Part shown: in pieces, positions 54,371-64,000 of the stretch | Layout: each line of letters opens with the position of its first letter | Numbering within the stretch: position 1 is the first letter of the stretch | Assembly: GCA_038210445.1 (NCBI GenBank) | Contig: JBBQWQ010000020.1 | Coordinates: 1 to 64,000, forward strand | Direction of reading: 5' to 3' | Origin: JABFRG01 sp038210445 | Lineage (GTDB): Bacteria; Myxococcota_A; Polyangia; Polyangiales; Polyangiaceae | DNA: 64,000 nucleotides | Position numbers and translations under genes: made by a program | The notes under the pieces: model-generated | Database searches by the model: none | Seen by the model: only the letters and a program-made list of their open reading frames with translations | What the model was told of the DNA's origin: nothing

Positions 54371-55036
54371 ATGACCAAATATGCTTTCGTTTCGGCCGTC
54401 ACGGCCATGTTGCTTCACGTGGCCTGTTCCAGCTCCAGCACGACCGACGGGTCGAGCGGCGCCAGCGGGGGTGGCAGCTCCGGTGGGTCGAGCGGCGGCG
54501 GCGGCGGAGGCGGCGGAAGCTCGAGCGGAACCAACGCCAGCGCCGGCACCTGCTGCCTCAACGGATCGTTCTATGCGTGCGGCACCAAGGAAGCCTTCGA
54601 CAAGTGCGCGGGCTTCGACGTGGGCGCGTGCCTGGACGCCTGCGCGGCCGGCGACTTCGCGTGCAACGATGCCTGCTTCAAGAAGGGGGGCAGCGCCGCC
54701 CACGATCCGTCGTCGTGCGCCCGCGACGCGGCGCGCGACAACACCTGCAACACCGGCTCCTCGTCGGGTTCGAGCGGATCGTCGGGCTCCAGCGGTGGAT
54801 GCAGCGCCATTGGCGGCGCAAAGTGCGGGTACGACTCGCAATGCGGTGCGGGCAAGCACTGCGCCGGTGGCGCGTGCTACGCCAACTCCGTAGGCGCAGC
54901 ATGCGGCTACGACTCGCAGTGCGGCTCGGGCAACCATTGCGGCGCCGGCTGCTGCGTCACTGGCGCCCGGGGAAACCCCTGCGGCTACAACAGCCAATGC
55001 GACTCCGGCAACTGCAGTGGCGGCAAGTGTCAGTAA
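54371..55036 (+). CDS. Cys-rich lipoprotein with CGYDSQC repeats
   Basis: A 221-residue lipoprotein: signal FVSAVTAMLLHVACSSS (lipobox HVAC-S), a Gly/Ser tether, one Cys-rich domain, a second Ser/Gly tether (SSSGSSGSSGSSGG), then three repeats CGYDSQCGAGKHC, CGYDSQCGSGNHC, CGYNSQCDSGNC. Probably a disulfide-rich surface protein. Role unknown. It lies between the two halves of the polysaccharide region. Confidence 0.78.
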   Translation: MTKYAFVSAVTAMLLHVACSSSSTTDGSSGASGGGSSGGSSGGGGGGGGSSSGTNASAGTCCLNGSFYACGTKEAFDKCAGFDVGACLDACAAGDFACNDACFKKGGSAAHDPSSCARDAARDNTCNTGSSSGSSGSSGSSGGCSAIGGAKCGYDSQCGAGKHCAGGACYANSVGAACGYDSQCGSGNHCGAGCCVTGARGNPCGYNSQCDSGNCSGGKCQ

Positions 55037-55073
55037 CGTAGGCCACCGTGCGTCGCGTCACGACCTGCGAACA

Positions 55074-55859
55074 TCAGCTGCTGGCGGAGGCGTAGTGATT
55101 CACCGCGCGCTTCCAGAGCAGGCGTGAGACCACGAGCGCGACGACGCCAGCGGCGGCGCTGGCCCAAAGCGTCGCTCCGTCGAGGCGCCCCAGCAGGGCT
55201 TCGGCGGGGTACGACGTCATGAGCGCGAGTGGGATGACGAAGGTGAACACCAGCCGCATCACCCCGCGAAACACCGAGCGTGGCCAGCGCGCCGCGTCGA
55301 GCACCGACGAGAACAGGTACGTGATGTTGTCGATGCGAATGACGTAAAAGGCGGTGCTCGCGGCCACCAGCCAAAAGGCGTAGAGAAATGCCACCGATGC
55401 CGTGAGCGCCACCGCCGCTGCAAAGAGATCGTAGGCCGAGGGGAGGTACCCGATGCGGTAGAGCGAGCGCACGATGATGCCCAGGCCCACCAGCGCGTTG
55501 ATGCAGCGCCAGGGCTGCACCTTGGAGAAGGAAACGAACAGCTGCGAGTCCACCGGCTTCACCAGCACGAAGTCGAAGGTGCCCTTGCGCACCTGCTCCA
55601 CCAGGCCGGTGAGGCTGGGCGAGATGAGCCCCTCCATGACGCCTTGCAGGATGGCGAAGATGCCGGCCACCACCAGCGCGGCATCGAAGCTCCATCCGCC
55701 CAGGCTCTCGGTGCGATCGAACACCACCACCAGCGGATAGATGGCGGCGGCGATCCAGAAGAGCTCCACCGCGCCGTCGACCAAAAAGTCGGCGCGATAC
55801 TGCAGCGAGGTGGTGACCGAGAGCCGCACCTGCGCTTTGAGCGTGGCCAGGGTTCTCAT
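55074..55859 (-). CDS. ABC-2 type exporter permease A
   Basis: A 261-residue membrane protein with six predicted helices, of the ABC-2/DUF990-like permease type (QYRADFLVDGAVELFWIAAAIYPLVVVF; RKGTFDFVLVKPVDSQLFVS). The ATG overlaps the stop of permease B (ATGA). It forms a three-gene exporter with 55856 and 56656. Substrate not determined; a surface glycan or lipid is plausible from context. Confidence 0.83.
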   Translation of the reverse strand: MRTLATLKAQVRLSVTTSLQYRADFLVDGAVELFWIAAAIYPLVVVFDRTESLGGWSFDAALVVAGIFAILQGVMEGLISPSLTGLVEQVRKGTFDFVLVKPVDSQLFVSFSKVQPWRCINALVGLGIIVRSLYRIGYLPSAYDLFAAAVALTASVAFLYAFWLVAASTAFYVIRIDNITYLFSSVLDAARWPRSVFRGVMRLVFTFVIPLALMTSYPAEALLGRLDGATLWASAAAGVVALVVSRLLWKRAVNHYASASS

Positions 55860-56655
55860 CCGCCGTAGGCCTCGAAGTGCCGCACGCCCCGGCGAAACAC
55901 CGCGTGGGCCGAAAGCGTCACCAGCGCGACCATGACCCACTGCTGCGCCACCAGGCGCAGCGCGGTGCCCGGGCTCAGGGCCCCGGTGAGCAGCTCCACC
56001 GACAGGCCCATCTGGTAGCGAAACGGCAGGTAGTCGAGGACCACGCGCACCGGCTCGGGAAAGAGGTCGAGCGGGACCATGTAGCCGCTAAACACGAAAA
56101 AGAGTGCAGTATACACATCCATGAGCTTGACGCTCTGCTCGATGAAGAACGCCAGCGCCCCCACGATGACGTTCATCAAGAAGCTGAGGGCCCAGGCACC
56201 GAGCACCGAGATCGGGAAGAGCACCAGCATCAGGGGCTCCTTGGGGGCGTGGATGAGCGGGTCGAGGGCGAAGAACAGGAGCGCCACCGGCATGGAGAAG
56301 AACGCCCGCACCGGCACGTGCGCTGCTTGCTCGATGGCGTAGTGCACAAGGGGGTTCACCGGACGCAAGAGCCGCATGCCCAGGGTGCCGTCGCGCACCT
56401 CCATATTGATCTGCCAGGCGGCCCAGGAGCCGCCCAGCTGGCGCACCACGAAGGCCGCGAGAAAGTACGAATGGAGCTCACCGGCGCCGTAGCGGCCGAT
56501 GGGCTTGCCGTCGGCGGCAGCGCTCCAGAGCAGGAACATTACCAGCGGCATGGTGGTGGAGAGCATCCACACGATGGTCTCGCCGCGATAGGCAATGGCG
56601 TCGAGGAAGCCGATGCGGAGCATGGCGCGCATGCTGCGCGCGGTGGAGCGTACGC

Positions 56656-56659
<4 letters not shown>
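55856..56659 (-). CDS. ABC-2 type exporter permease B
   Basis: A 267-residue six-helix permease related to permease A (AYRGETIVWMLSTTMPLVMF; VRDGTLGMRLLRPVNPLVHY). GTG start overlaps the ATPase stop (GTGA). Both permeases carry the G-[TF]-[LF] ... L-[RV]-[PK] pattern of the DUF990 group, so the pair likely forms a heterodimer. Confidence 0.83.
56105..56115. repeat. Dispersed palindrome site 21 (TGCAGTATACA)
   Basis: Exact TGYA-N3-TRCA match (GTG TAT ACT GCA, Val182-Ala185) in permease B, within an A/T-rich patch (56097-56118). Confidence 0.85.
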
Positions 56660-57638
<979 letters not shown>

Positions 57639-57642
<4 letters not shown>

Positions 57643-58988
57643 GGAGCCGCGGCGGTGAGCGCCGGCTTGTCCTTGCGCCAAGCGTCGTAGGCGAGCAGCA
57701 GCTCTTTGGCGAAGAGCTGCCCGAGGTAGGCATAGCTTTCACGTGTATAGTGCACGCGATCGCGCTGCACCCGCGGTGGGTCTTCTTCGGCCCAGCGAGC
57801 GGCGGTGCCATCGCCGCCGATGGCAGCCTGTTGGTCGAAGAAGGCGCAGCCGGCGGCGGCGGCGACCCGCCGCTGCACCGAAATGACGTCTTTCAGGCGG
57901 GCGATGGTGGCCCAGCCGGTGCCGGTGTCGACCGCGCGATCGGGCGGGCCCATGAGCAAGCAGGCGGCGCTGGGGACGGCGCGCGCCACGCGACCCAGAA
58001 CGTCGACGATGTGCCGCTCGTAGCTCTCGAGGGAGCTGTCGTCGCCCGACTCGTTGGTGCCGTAGGCGAGGATCACCAGATCGGGGGCGCGGTGCCGGAG
58101 CTGATCGGTGAAGTGGTTCTCGTCCCACTCCTTGAGCGTGGTGATGCGCGCGCCGTTGATGCCCAGGGCGTCGAAGGTGAGGCCCAGCTGCGGCCGATCG
58201 AGGGCGGCGCCGAAGACCCGTACGTCGCCGTCGCCGCGAGCGCGCACCTCGATGGAGTGAGGCCCCTCGGGCACGTTCACTTCCTTCCAGCCGGAAGCCA
58301 CGTCCTTGGCGTTGGTCTTCACGGTGGCCATGCGGTTACCGTCCACGAATACGTCGAAGGTGCCGCCGCGCGGCCGCTCCAGGTACGAGAGCTCGATGCG
58401 CGAGGACCGCGCGGTGACGTCGGACGAAGCTCGGGCGCCGCGCTTGCCGCTGGTGATGCTGGCGCCGGCCAGGCCGTAGAAGCCGTCGCCGACGAACTTG
58501 CCGTGCTGGTGCTTGCCCCGCTCCGAATCGAAGTGGCTCATGAGGCCGGGCTTCACGCCCTCCTGAATGTAGCCCTTGAAGGGCGCGCCGATGGCCACGA
58601 AGCCGCGCCCGCCGTCTCCGAATCGCACCTGGAGGCCGCGCCGAATGGCCGCCGTTTCCAGGTCGGCCGCGGTGTGCGAGTCGCCGAACTGGACGATGCG
58701 TACGTCGTCGGTGGCCTGCTTTTGCTCCATTTTTTGGAGAATCTCGAAGAAGCGCGAGAGCTTGTACGAGAGCTCCACCGACGCGAGGTGCGGCGCGGCC
58801 GGGTCCGTCGACGCGCTGAGGCTGGGGGCGGCGGCAGGGGCGACGCCAGCTCCCGGCAGACCGCCCGTTTGTGCCGGGCGCACCACCGCCGGCAGCGCAG
58901 CTTCGTCGCCGGCACCGTTCTTGGCCTTGGCCACGGCCTCGCCGCAACCGACCAAACAGAACAGGAGAGCGGGGATCCAGCGGTTCAC
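57639..58988 (-). CDS. SGNH/GDSL hydrolase lipoprotein (acetylation partner B)
   Basis: A 449-residue lipoprotein (signal VNRWIPALLFCLVGCGE, lipobox LVGC-G), then an SGNH domain with VQFGDSHTAAD (Ser), AYGTNES and DRVHYT (catalytic Asp-x-x-His). It is homologous to the protein at 52695 along most of its length (GLAGASITSG, DVFVDGNRMATVK, FDALGINGARI). GTG at 58988. Coupling to the exporter suggests it modifies the exported glycan. Site 22 overlaps the catalytic DxxH codons. Confidence 0.85.
57744..57754. repeat. Dispersed palindrome site 22 (TGTATAGTGCA)
   Basis: Exact TGYA-N3-TRCA match covering the codons for Val412-His-Tyr-Thr, including the catalytic His of SGNH hydrolase B; codons CAC TAT ACA CGT. 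Confidence 0.85.
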
Positions 58989-59127
58989 AGCCACCCAATC
59001 GTTACACGCCCCGGCTTTTCCCGGAAAGTTTCTTTGCGTTTTCCCGCGCGGATCGCCGGTGAACGTGTCGAACGTCGCCATCGCCTCCCTGCTAAACTCC
59101 CGACCCGTGGTGGATGTTCCCCCGCGT

Positions 59128-59613
59128 ATGCGTCCCTGGTTCGCGGCCCTGTTCCTCGGGGTCCAGGGCGTGCTCATCGTCACGGCGGCGCGCCGGCCCG
59201 ACCACGCCTTCGGGTTTCAGATGTTCTCGGAGTCGACGGTGATCCGCATACGGCCGTTCCGCGAGGTAGACGACGCGTTCGGAGTGCGGTTGGTCCCCAT
59301 CGACCCTTCGGGCAACTGGGTGAGCAAAGACGCCCAGGGCAACGCGCTCTCCTTCGCCTGGGGCGACCGCGTGAAGCGCCCCGAGCTCCGCATCTTCGAC
59401 CAGTGGATCTTCGCCGGCTACGGAGCGGATGCTCAGCTCGATCGCTTTCGGGGCGCCCTCTCCGACATGGCGTCACACCTGGAGGGCGACACCGACACCC
59501 GGCGGCTCGTGCTCGAGGTCGACGTGAAGAAGAACGGCGGCGAACCGTTCGTGGTGCGTCTCGAAAGCCCCTACCGCTGGCCACCTGGCGGCGCCAACCA
59601 CGGCGCGCCCTGA
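59128..59613 (+). CDS. Small protein paired with the HTTM gene
   Basis: A 161-residue protein with an N-terminal hydrophobic stretch (RPWFAALFLGVQGVLIVTAA) and a soluble part (FGFQMFSESTVIRIRPFREVDD; LRIFDQWIFAGYGADAQLDRF). Proteins of this layout often precede HTTM genes. Its TGA overlaps the ATG of the HTTM gene (TGATG). ATG at 59128 chosen; GTG codons at 59107 and 59110 are in frame. Confidence 0.65.
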   Translation: MRPWFAALFLGVQGVLIVTAARRPDHAFGFQMFSESTVIRIRPFREVDDAFGVRLVPIDPSGNWVSKDAQGNALSFAWGDRVKRPELRIFDQWIFAGYGADAQLDRFRGALSDMASHLEGDTDTRRLVLEVDVKKNGGEPFVVRLESPYRWPPGGANHGAP

Positions 59614-60719
59614 TGCGCGATTTTGTGGCAAGGCTCCGCACCGAGACCGGTGATCCGTACGTGCTGGGTCTGGTGCGGGCGTGCATCGGCGCGTTCCTCT
59701 TCTGGCACGCGCTCGCGGCAGCGCGCGAGCTCTCGGCGGTCGGCTATTTCGGCGACGGCTTCTACGTGCCGTTCCTCGACGCGCTCGCCGGCCGCGCACC
59801 GGCGCGCGGCGTGTTCGTCGGCATCGTCGCGCTGCGCATGCTACTGGCCGCCATGATCGTGGTGGGGCTGGCGGCGCGACCGGCGCTCCTCGGCTCGGCG
59901 CTCCTCGGGCTCTACGTGCTCTTGCTCGATCGCCTGCAGTTTCATCACAACCGCTATTCGCTCCTGGTCTTCGCGTTCTTGCTCTCGTTCACCCGGTGCG
60001 ATCAGAGCCTCTCGCTGGCGGCCGCCCCTGGCCCTCGCATCGAGAGCCCGCTGTGGGCGGTGCGATTGATGCAAGTGCAGGTGTCGCTCATGTATCTGGC
60101 CTCGGGGGGCAGCAAGCTCCTCGATCGCGACTGGCGCGAAGGGTTGGTGCTCGGCGATCGCTTGCTGCGGTTCGGCGAGCAAGCGGTGGCGCGCGGCGTG
60201 CCGGCGAGTCTCGTTCACGTTCTGCAAGAGCCGCAAATGAGCAGCGCCCTCGCCAAGCTGGCCATCAGCACCGAGCTGTTCTTGTGCGTGGCGTTGTGGC
60301 TCCGGAAGAGCCGCGTATTCGCGCTGTGGTGGGGCGTGATGTTCCACCTGACCATCCAGGTGACGAGCAGCGTGGAGATCTTCAGCTGGCTCATGCTGGC
60401 GCTCTACGCGCTGTTTGTGACCCACGACGTGCGCGCGCGAAAGCTCTTCTACAATCCCCGGCGCGTGAAGGGTGTGGCGCTGGGCTGGACGGTGCGCCTC
60501 CTCGACTGGTTCTTGCGCTTCGATGTGCGCGCCTGGACGCCCGACGAGGTGCAGGGCGGGCACACTATTGTGGTGGTGCGCCGCGACGGCTCGCTGGCCA
60601 CCGGCGTGCGCGCGCTCGCCATGATCGCGCGGACCGTGCCGCTGTTCTTTCCGCTCTGGGCTCCGTTGGCGCTGGTCGCGAGCTTCACCCGCAAGGGTGA
60701 TCTGCACACCGCCGCGTGA
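59613..60719 (+). CDS. HTTM domain membrane protein
   Basis: A 368-residue polytopic protein of the HTTM (horizontally transferred transmembrane) family, related to the membrane part of vitamin K-dependent gamma-carboxylase. Features are RACIGAFLFWHALAAARELS, LQFHHNRYSLLVFAFLLSFT, RLMQVQVSLMYLASGGSKLLDRDWREG and FHLTIQVTSSVEIFSWLML. The enzymatic part of gamma-carboxylase is not evident, so function is unknown. Confidence 0.82.
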   Translation: MRDFVARLRTETGDPYVLGLVRACIGAFLFWHALAAARELSAVGYFGDGFYVPFLDALAGRAPARGVFVGIVALRMLLAAMIVVGLAARPALLGSALLGLYVLLLDRLQFHHNRYSLLVFAFLLSFTRCDQSLSLAAAPGPRIESPLWAVRLMQVQVSLMYLASGGSKLLDRDWREGLVLGDRLLRFGEQAVARGVPASLVHVLQEPQMSSALAKLAISTELFLCVALWLRKSRVFALWWGVMFHLTIQVTSSVEIFSWLMLALYALFVTHDVRARKLFYNPRRVKGVALGWTVRLLDWFLRFDVRAWTPDEVQGGHTIVVVRRDGSLATGVRALAMIARTVPLFFPLWAPLALVASFTRKGDLHTAA

Positions 60720-60725
60720 CGCCAG

Positions 60726-60768
60726 AACGCCCCACTTCGCGCAGGAACGCCGAAGGGAGTGGGGCGTT
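60726..60768. terminator. 11-bp inverted repeat after the HTTM gene
   Basis: AACGCCCCACT (60726-60736) and AGTGGGGCGTT (60758-60768) are perfect reverse complements with a 21-base spacer, followed by TTTC. Probable terminator or repeat-element remnant. Confidence 0.45.
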
Positions 60769-60890
60769 TCGGCGCGGGCGCCGAAGCTCGCGTGAAGGAA
60801 TCGCCGGCGAACGCCAGCGGGCTCCTTCTTGCTTTCGAGGTGGACGAGGGCTCGCGCGCGCCTGGCCCCGCTGCGCGCGGTAGGAGCCTC

Positions 60891-61703
60891 ATGAAACGCG
60901 CAGTGCGTCGTCGCTGGATGGTCGCTGGAGGTACGCTCGTCACGACGGCGGCGTTGCTCGGAGCGGCGTGCACGTTTCCCAGCATCTCCTATCGCGACGA
61001 CGCCGCGACCACCGGGCTGGAGGCGCAGGCGGGCGATGGCGTTGCCCCCTTCGATAGCGCGTCGGATCGCGATGTGCGCGACGCCGGCCCGCGCATCGAC
61101 GCCTTGGCGGCGTGCCCCGCGCTTTGCGAAGAGGCGGGCATCGGCGTGTGCGACGCGGGCACCTGCGGCATCGTGTGCACCGCGGCCGATACCTGCCCCG
61201 ATCCCGTCGCTTGCCCGGCCGGGATCCCTTGCTCTATCACCTGCACCGGCGCGGGCTCGTGCGCGTCGACCATCGACTGCGCCGGTTCCAGCGCGTGCGA
61301 CGTCGCGTGCGTGGGCGCAGGCGCCTGCAAGCTGCGCGTCACCTGCGGCGGGAGCCGATGCAAGGTGGCCTGCCTGGGCGCCAACACCTGCGCCGGCCCG
61401 GTGGTGTGCAACGCCGACGCTTGCGACGTGCGCTGCAAGAACCCCGATAGCTGCGCGGGGCCGGTGAGCTGTAGCGGCCCAAGCTGCCTGGTCGATTGCT
61501 CCGGCGCGCGCGCCTGCGGCGGCGGGGTGACCAGCCGCGCGGCCGACACCATCATCGGGTGCACCGGCGACGGCACCTGCGGCCAGCGCGTGAGCTGCAC
61601 CGGCGCCGAATGCAGCGTCACTTGCTCCGGCGTCCCCAGCTGCGAAGGCGGCGTCTGCTGCGACGCCGGCACATGCCTGGGCGTGCGCCCCGCCTGCAAG
61701 TAG
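60891..61703 (+). CDS. Cys-rich repeat lipoprotein
   Basis: A 270-residue lipoprotein: signal WMVAGGTLVTTAALLGAACT (lipobox GAAC-T), then more than 30 Cys in units of about 12 residues (CTGAGSCASTIDCAG, CVGAGACKLRVTCGG, CLGANTCAGPVVCN). The Cys-Gly-Ala-x-x-Cys pattern suggests a disulfide-rich beta-solenoid. Function unknown. Third protein of the Cys-rich lipoprotein type in the window. Confidence 0.78.
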   Translation: MKRAVRRRWMVAGGTLVTTAALLGAACTFPSISYRDDAATTGLEAQAGDGVAPFDSASDRDVRDAGPRIDALAACPALCEEAGIGVCDAGTCGIVCTAADTCPDPVACPAGIPCSITCTGAGSCASTIDCAGSSACDVACVGAGACKLRVTCGGSRCKVACLGANTCAGPVVCNADACDVRCKNPDSCAGPVSCSGPSCLVDCSGARACGGGVTSRAADTIIGCTGDGTCGQRVSCTGAECSVTCSGVPSCEGGVCCDAGTCLGVRPACK

Positions 61704-61771
61704 AGCGGCGGCGCGCGGTGATGGGTCGTCGCGCTGCCGCCTGTGCGCTACGGTGCACCTGAGGCCGCGCG

Positions 61772-61982
61772 ATGAGTAAGCGTGTACTCTACACGCGTTC
61801 GACCCTCTCCCTGGCGGGCGGAGTCATGTTCTTCGGCGCCAGCTGGCGTTTGCGCTCGACCCGCCGGTCACGCTCGATGCTGAAGCGGCGACGCTTGCCT
61901 GGGACCCGGGTCGCTGGCAAGCCACGGGCGTATCGGACCTACCGTGCCGCGACGCGGGAAACGTGTTCCGGCTCCCGAAGCA
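61772..61982 (+). pseudogene. Possible frameshifted short gene
   Basis: An ATG at 61772 opens a reading frame whose first 22 codons look protein-like (KRVLYTRSTLSLAGG) and then turn Arg-rich. From about 61848 the neighbouring frame reads FALDPPVTLDAEAATLAWDP and VSDLPCRDAGN, which also looks like real protein. A single frameshift would join them. It runs into the 3' end of the minus-strand gene. Weak evidence. Confidence 0.3.
61783..61793. repeat. Dispersed palindrome site 23 (TGTACTCTACA)
   Basis: Exact TGYA-N3-TRCA match with G/C flanks; the only copy not inside a well-supported gene. Confidence 0.75.
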
Positions 61983-63866
61983 TCAGCGATGCGGCGGCGC
62001 TCCTGGCGCTCCCGGCGCTCCCGGCGCTCCCGGCGCTCCCGGGCCACCGGGAACGGGGACCGGAGGCCCTTTGGGACCGAAGGTGCTGGGGCCGCGCGGT
62101 CCGCCGGAGCTCGTGAAGGTCCCTCCGGTGCTGGGTACGGGCGTGCAAGGGCCATCCATACAGTCGGGGCCCGCGGTTACCCGGGGTCGCGGGGTCATTC
62201 CTTCGCCGCCCGGCCCCGAGCCGCCGCCCTTGTTGCACGTGCACGGGGTGTCGGGCCCCGCACAACGCGCTACCGCACACTTCGGATCGTCGGCCTTCTG
62301 CCGCACTTGGTCTCCGCCTTGGGTCATGCACGACATGGCGCCGGGCAGCGAAGACTGAACCTGCTCGGGGTCGAACAGCGCGTTCTTGGGGTCCGGCGTG
62401 CCGGGCGCGCGCGACGGCGGTTTGCGGTCCTTGCCGTTTGCGCATTCATAGAGCGCCTGCGCGCGCTTCGCCGCGACGGAGCCGCGACCGCAGCTGCCCT
62501 GTGGATTGCTACCGTCGTTGAAGGTGCGACCCTTGCCGCTGTTCTTCAGGTAGGCCTCGTAGTCGCCGTCCTTCCCGTACTGTTCAATGGCGGCTTTTTG
62601 CTTCAGGGCTTCGAGCGCGCCCTTCTCCGCGGCGGCGCCCTCGGGGCTTGCCAACGCTCCGAGCTCCGCGATCCCTGGCGGGGTCTTGTCGAAGACCGCC
62701 ATAAAGACACTGACCGCGACGTCCTTGGCGGTGTTGGCCACGTCCTTCACTTTGTCCCACGCCGTGGGCGGCTTCGGCTCGACCGGCGCCGGCGTTGGCG
62801 CCGTTGTGCCACCCGCCTCTTCGGTGAGGGCGCACTTCGGGTCGCGCACGCCCGGCTGACCGCTGCCGGCCCCGGTCGCGAGCAGTTGGCCCGCAGCCGC
62901 GGTCTTCGGATCGAAAGTCATCCCGGCGGTTGCCCGGGTCATGCATCCGAGCATCCCTCGCCCACCCGTGCTTTGGGCCGACGCGATGGTGCAGGCCAGG
63001 CCCGATGGCATCGCGCTACCGGGCATGTCGCCCATGGCCCCGCCGCCGGCTCCTCCTCCGCCTCCTGCTCCCGGCTTGCCCTTGCAGGCATAGCCGGCCC
63101 GCGTCATGTCGAGAAGGGCACACGTGCCGTCGCCGTACTTGGCCATGTCGATGGCCGAAGCCAAGAGGGGGTCCACGCCACCGCTTTGGACCATGGCGCC
63201 GCGCCCAAAGTCGTAGAGCCAGAGACCGAGCTCGGTCCGCGGATACGAGCCGAGGAGCTTGGCGATGCGTGCATTGTGAAAGTGAATGGCCGGCAGCCAG
63301 TAGCTCGAGCGAGTGAACTGAACCTGATCGAACATGAGCGCGCCCAGGTTGAACACGCCTTGCACCGCGATCTCGGCCTGGTCGCTCGGCAGTTGCGTGA
63401 TGGCTCGGTGCAGGAACATCGCCAGCGCGAACTCCATGCCGCGGGCGCCATCCATCGTGAGGCACTGCGTCTTGTCTTGGAACTGCGCAAGCGTCCGCGC
63501 AGCATCGCCGTGGCGCCGGGCGGCGATCGCTTCGATGGTCGCTTTCACGATGGCAGGCAGGCCAAGATCGCCCTGACACGAAGGTGCCGCCGCGGTGGTC
63601 GTCGCGGCGCGGAGGCCATAGTACACGTCGGCGCGCTGCCAAGACTGCGTCCACACGCCTTGCCAGCTGGTCGACGCCTGTCTCCCCGCCGGAGCCTCCC
63701 CTTTGGTAGGTGGCGCCGCCAGCGATACCACCGGCAGCGCCCCGAGAATCGCGGCGATCGCGAGTGGCCGCAGCCGCGAACGGCCAACGCCGCGCCGCGC
63801 CGCAGCGCTCGGATGGTTCGGGGCGTCGGGCGCGCGCAGCGGCAGGGATGGACGGAGACCGATCAT
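61983..63866 (-). CDS. Exported protein with collagen-like C-terminus
   Basis: A 627-residue exported protein: basic start, signal RPLAIAAILGALPVVSLAAP, a helical domain of about 200 residues (TIEAIAARRHGDAARTLAQF; IAVQGVFNLGALMFDQVQF), a Gly-rich spacer, scattered Cys, and a final Pro/Gly region ending in GAP triplets (GPGAPGAPGAPGAPGAP), which is collagen-like Gly-x-y. ATG at 63866. No family recognised; a surface or spore-coat-like role is only a guess. Confidence 0.7.
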   Translation of the reverse strand: MIGLRPSLPLRAPDAPNHPSAAARRGVGRSRLRPLAIAAILGALPVVSLAAPPTKGEAPAGRQASTSWQGVWTQSWQRADVYYGLRAATTTAAAPSCQGDLGLPAIVKATIEAIAARRHGDAARTLAQFQDKTQCLTMDGARGMEFALAMFLHRAITQLPSDQAEIAVQGVFNLGALMFDQVQFTRSSYWLPAIHFHNARIAKLLGSYPRTELGLWLYDFGRGAMVQSGGVDPLLASAIDMAKYGDGTCALLDMTRAGYACKGKPGAGGGGGAGGGAMGDMPGSAMPSGLACTIASAQSTGGRGMLGCMTRATAGMTFDPKTAAAGQLLATGAGSGQPGVRDPKCALTEEAGGTTAPTPAPVEPKPPTAWDKVKDVANTAKDVAVSVFMAVFDKTPPGIAELGALASPEGAAAEKGALEALKQKAAIEQYGKDGDYEAYLKNSGKGRTFNDGSNPQGSCGRGSVAAKRAQALYECANGKDRKPPSRAPGTPDPKNALFDPEQVQSSLPGAMSCMTQGGDQVRQKADDPKCAVARCAGPDTPCTCNKGGGSGPGGEGMTPRPRVTAGPDCMDGPCTPVPSTGGTFTSSGGPRGPSTFGPKGPPVPVPGGPGAPGAPGAPGAPGAPPHR

Positions 63867-64000
63867 GAGCTTTTCTCGCTTCGGAAGGTACGGCAATGCG
63901 CCGCAAGGGAAACCGGTGCAAGTGGCGAGCCGGCGCACGAGTCGCGCGCGACGGCGGGAAGTTGCGGCGTGAACGGGTCCGCACGTTCGGGGGAACGCTT

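Overview
The window is chromosomal DNA of a G+C-rich (roughly two-thirds G+C by eye) Gram-negative bacterium, most likely a myxobacterium (Myxococcota, Polyangia-like). The reasons are: two eukaryote-type Ser/Thr kinases with Pkn architecture; many secreted or lipidated Cys-rich or Gly/Ser-rich proteins; a frz-like chemosensory cluster with a soluble receptor; a DUF4132 protein; dense gene packing with ATGA/GTGA/TTGA start-stop overlaps; and frequent GTG/TTG starts. No rRNA gene, prophage, insertion sequence or CRISPR array is visible.

Layout. 0-5.4 kb: minus-strand operon of an FG-GAP secreted protein, a family-5 solute-binding protein, an NtrY-like histidine kinase and a YhhQ-type transporter. 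5.4-9.9 kb: class A penicillin-binding protein with a Ser/Thr kinase six bases upstream, divergent from pgeF. 9.9-19.3 kb: Gly-rich lipoprotein, AI-2E-family permease, thioesterase, zinc-ribbon/SH3-like protein, HEAT-THUMP methyltransferase, sulfite-oxidase-like molybdoenzyme with a PepSY membrane partner, cupredoxin-like lipoprotein, zinc-ribbon protein and PAP2 phosphatase. 19.2-26.5 kb: cheW-mcp-cheA-cheR-cheB. 26.7-37.3 kb: a three-domain DsbA-like protein, a lipoprotein-type peptide deformylase, a PhoD-like phosphatase, a lipidated DsbA, an RNA pseudouridine synthase, an outer-membrane barrel and an SDR. 37.4-43 kb: DUF4132, aspartokinase and an orphan FliO + FliP/SctR export pair. 43-48.6 kb: lectin-like lipoprotein, two tandem YkuD lipoproteins, tRNA-Ala(CGC) with a clean terminator, and a second Ser/Thr kinase. 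49-61 kb: a probable surface-polysaccharide modification region (toroid protein, MBOAT acyltransferase, two SGNH hydrolases, a three-gene ABC exporter, HTTM protein). 61-64 kb: a Cys-rich lipoprotein and a secreted protein with a collagen-like tail.

The most unusual signal is not a gene. A dyad-symmetric 11-mer, TGYA-N3-TRCA (extended RTGYANWNTRCAY), occurs 23 times, almost always inside genes. By hand calculation about one copy is expected at this base composition. The copies fall in three reading frames, in genes on both strands, and force A/T-ending codons in otherwise G/C-ending genes. This looks like DNA-level selection for a dispersed recognition site, comparable in style to HIP1 of cyanobacteria or matS of enterobacteria but with its own sequence. 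I know of no description of it.
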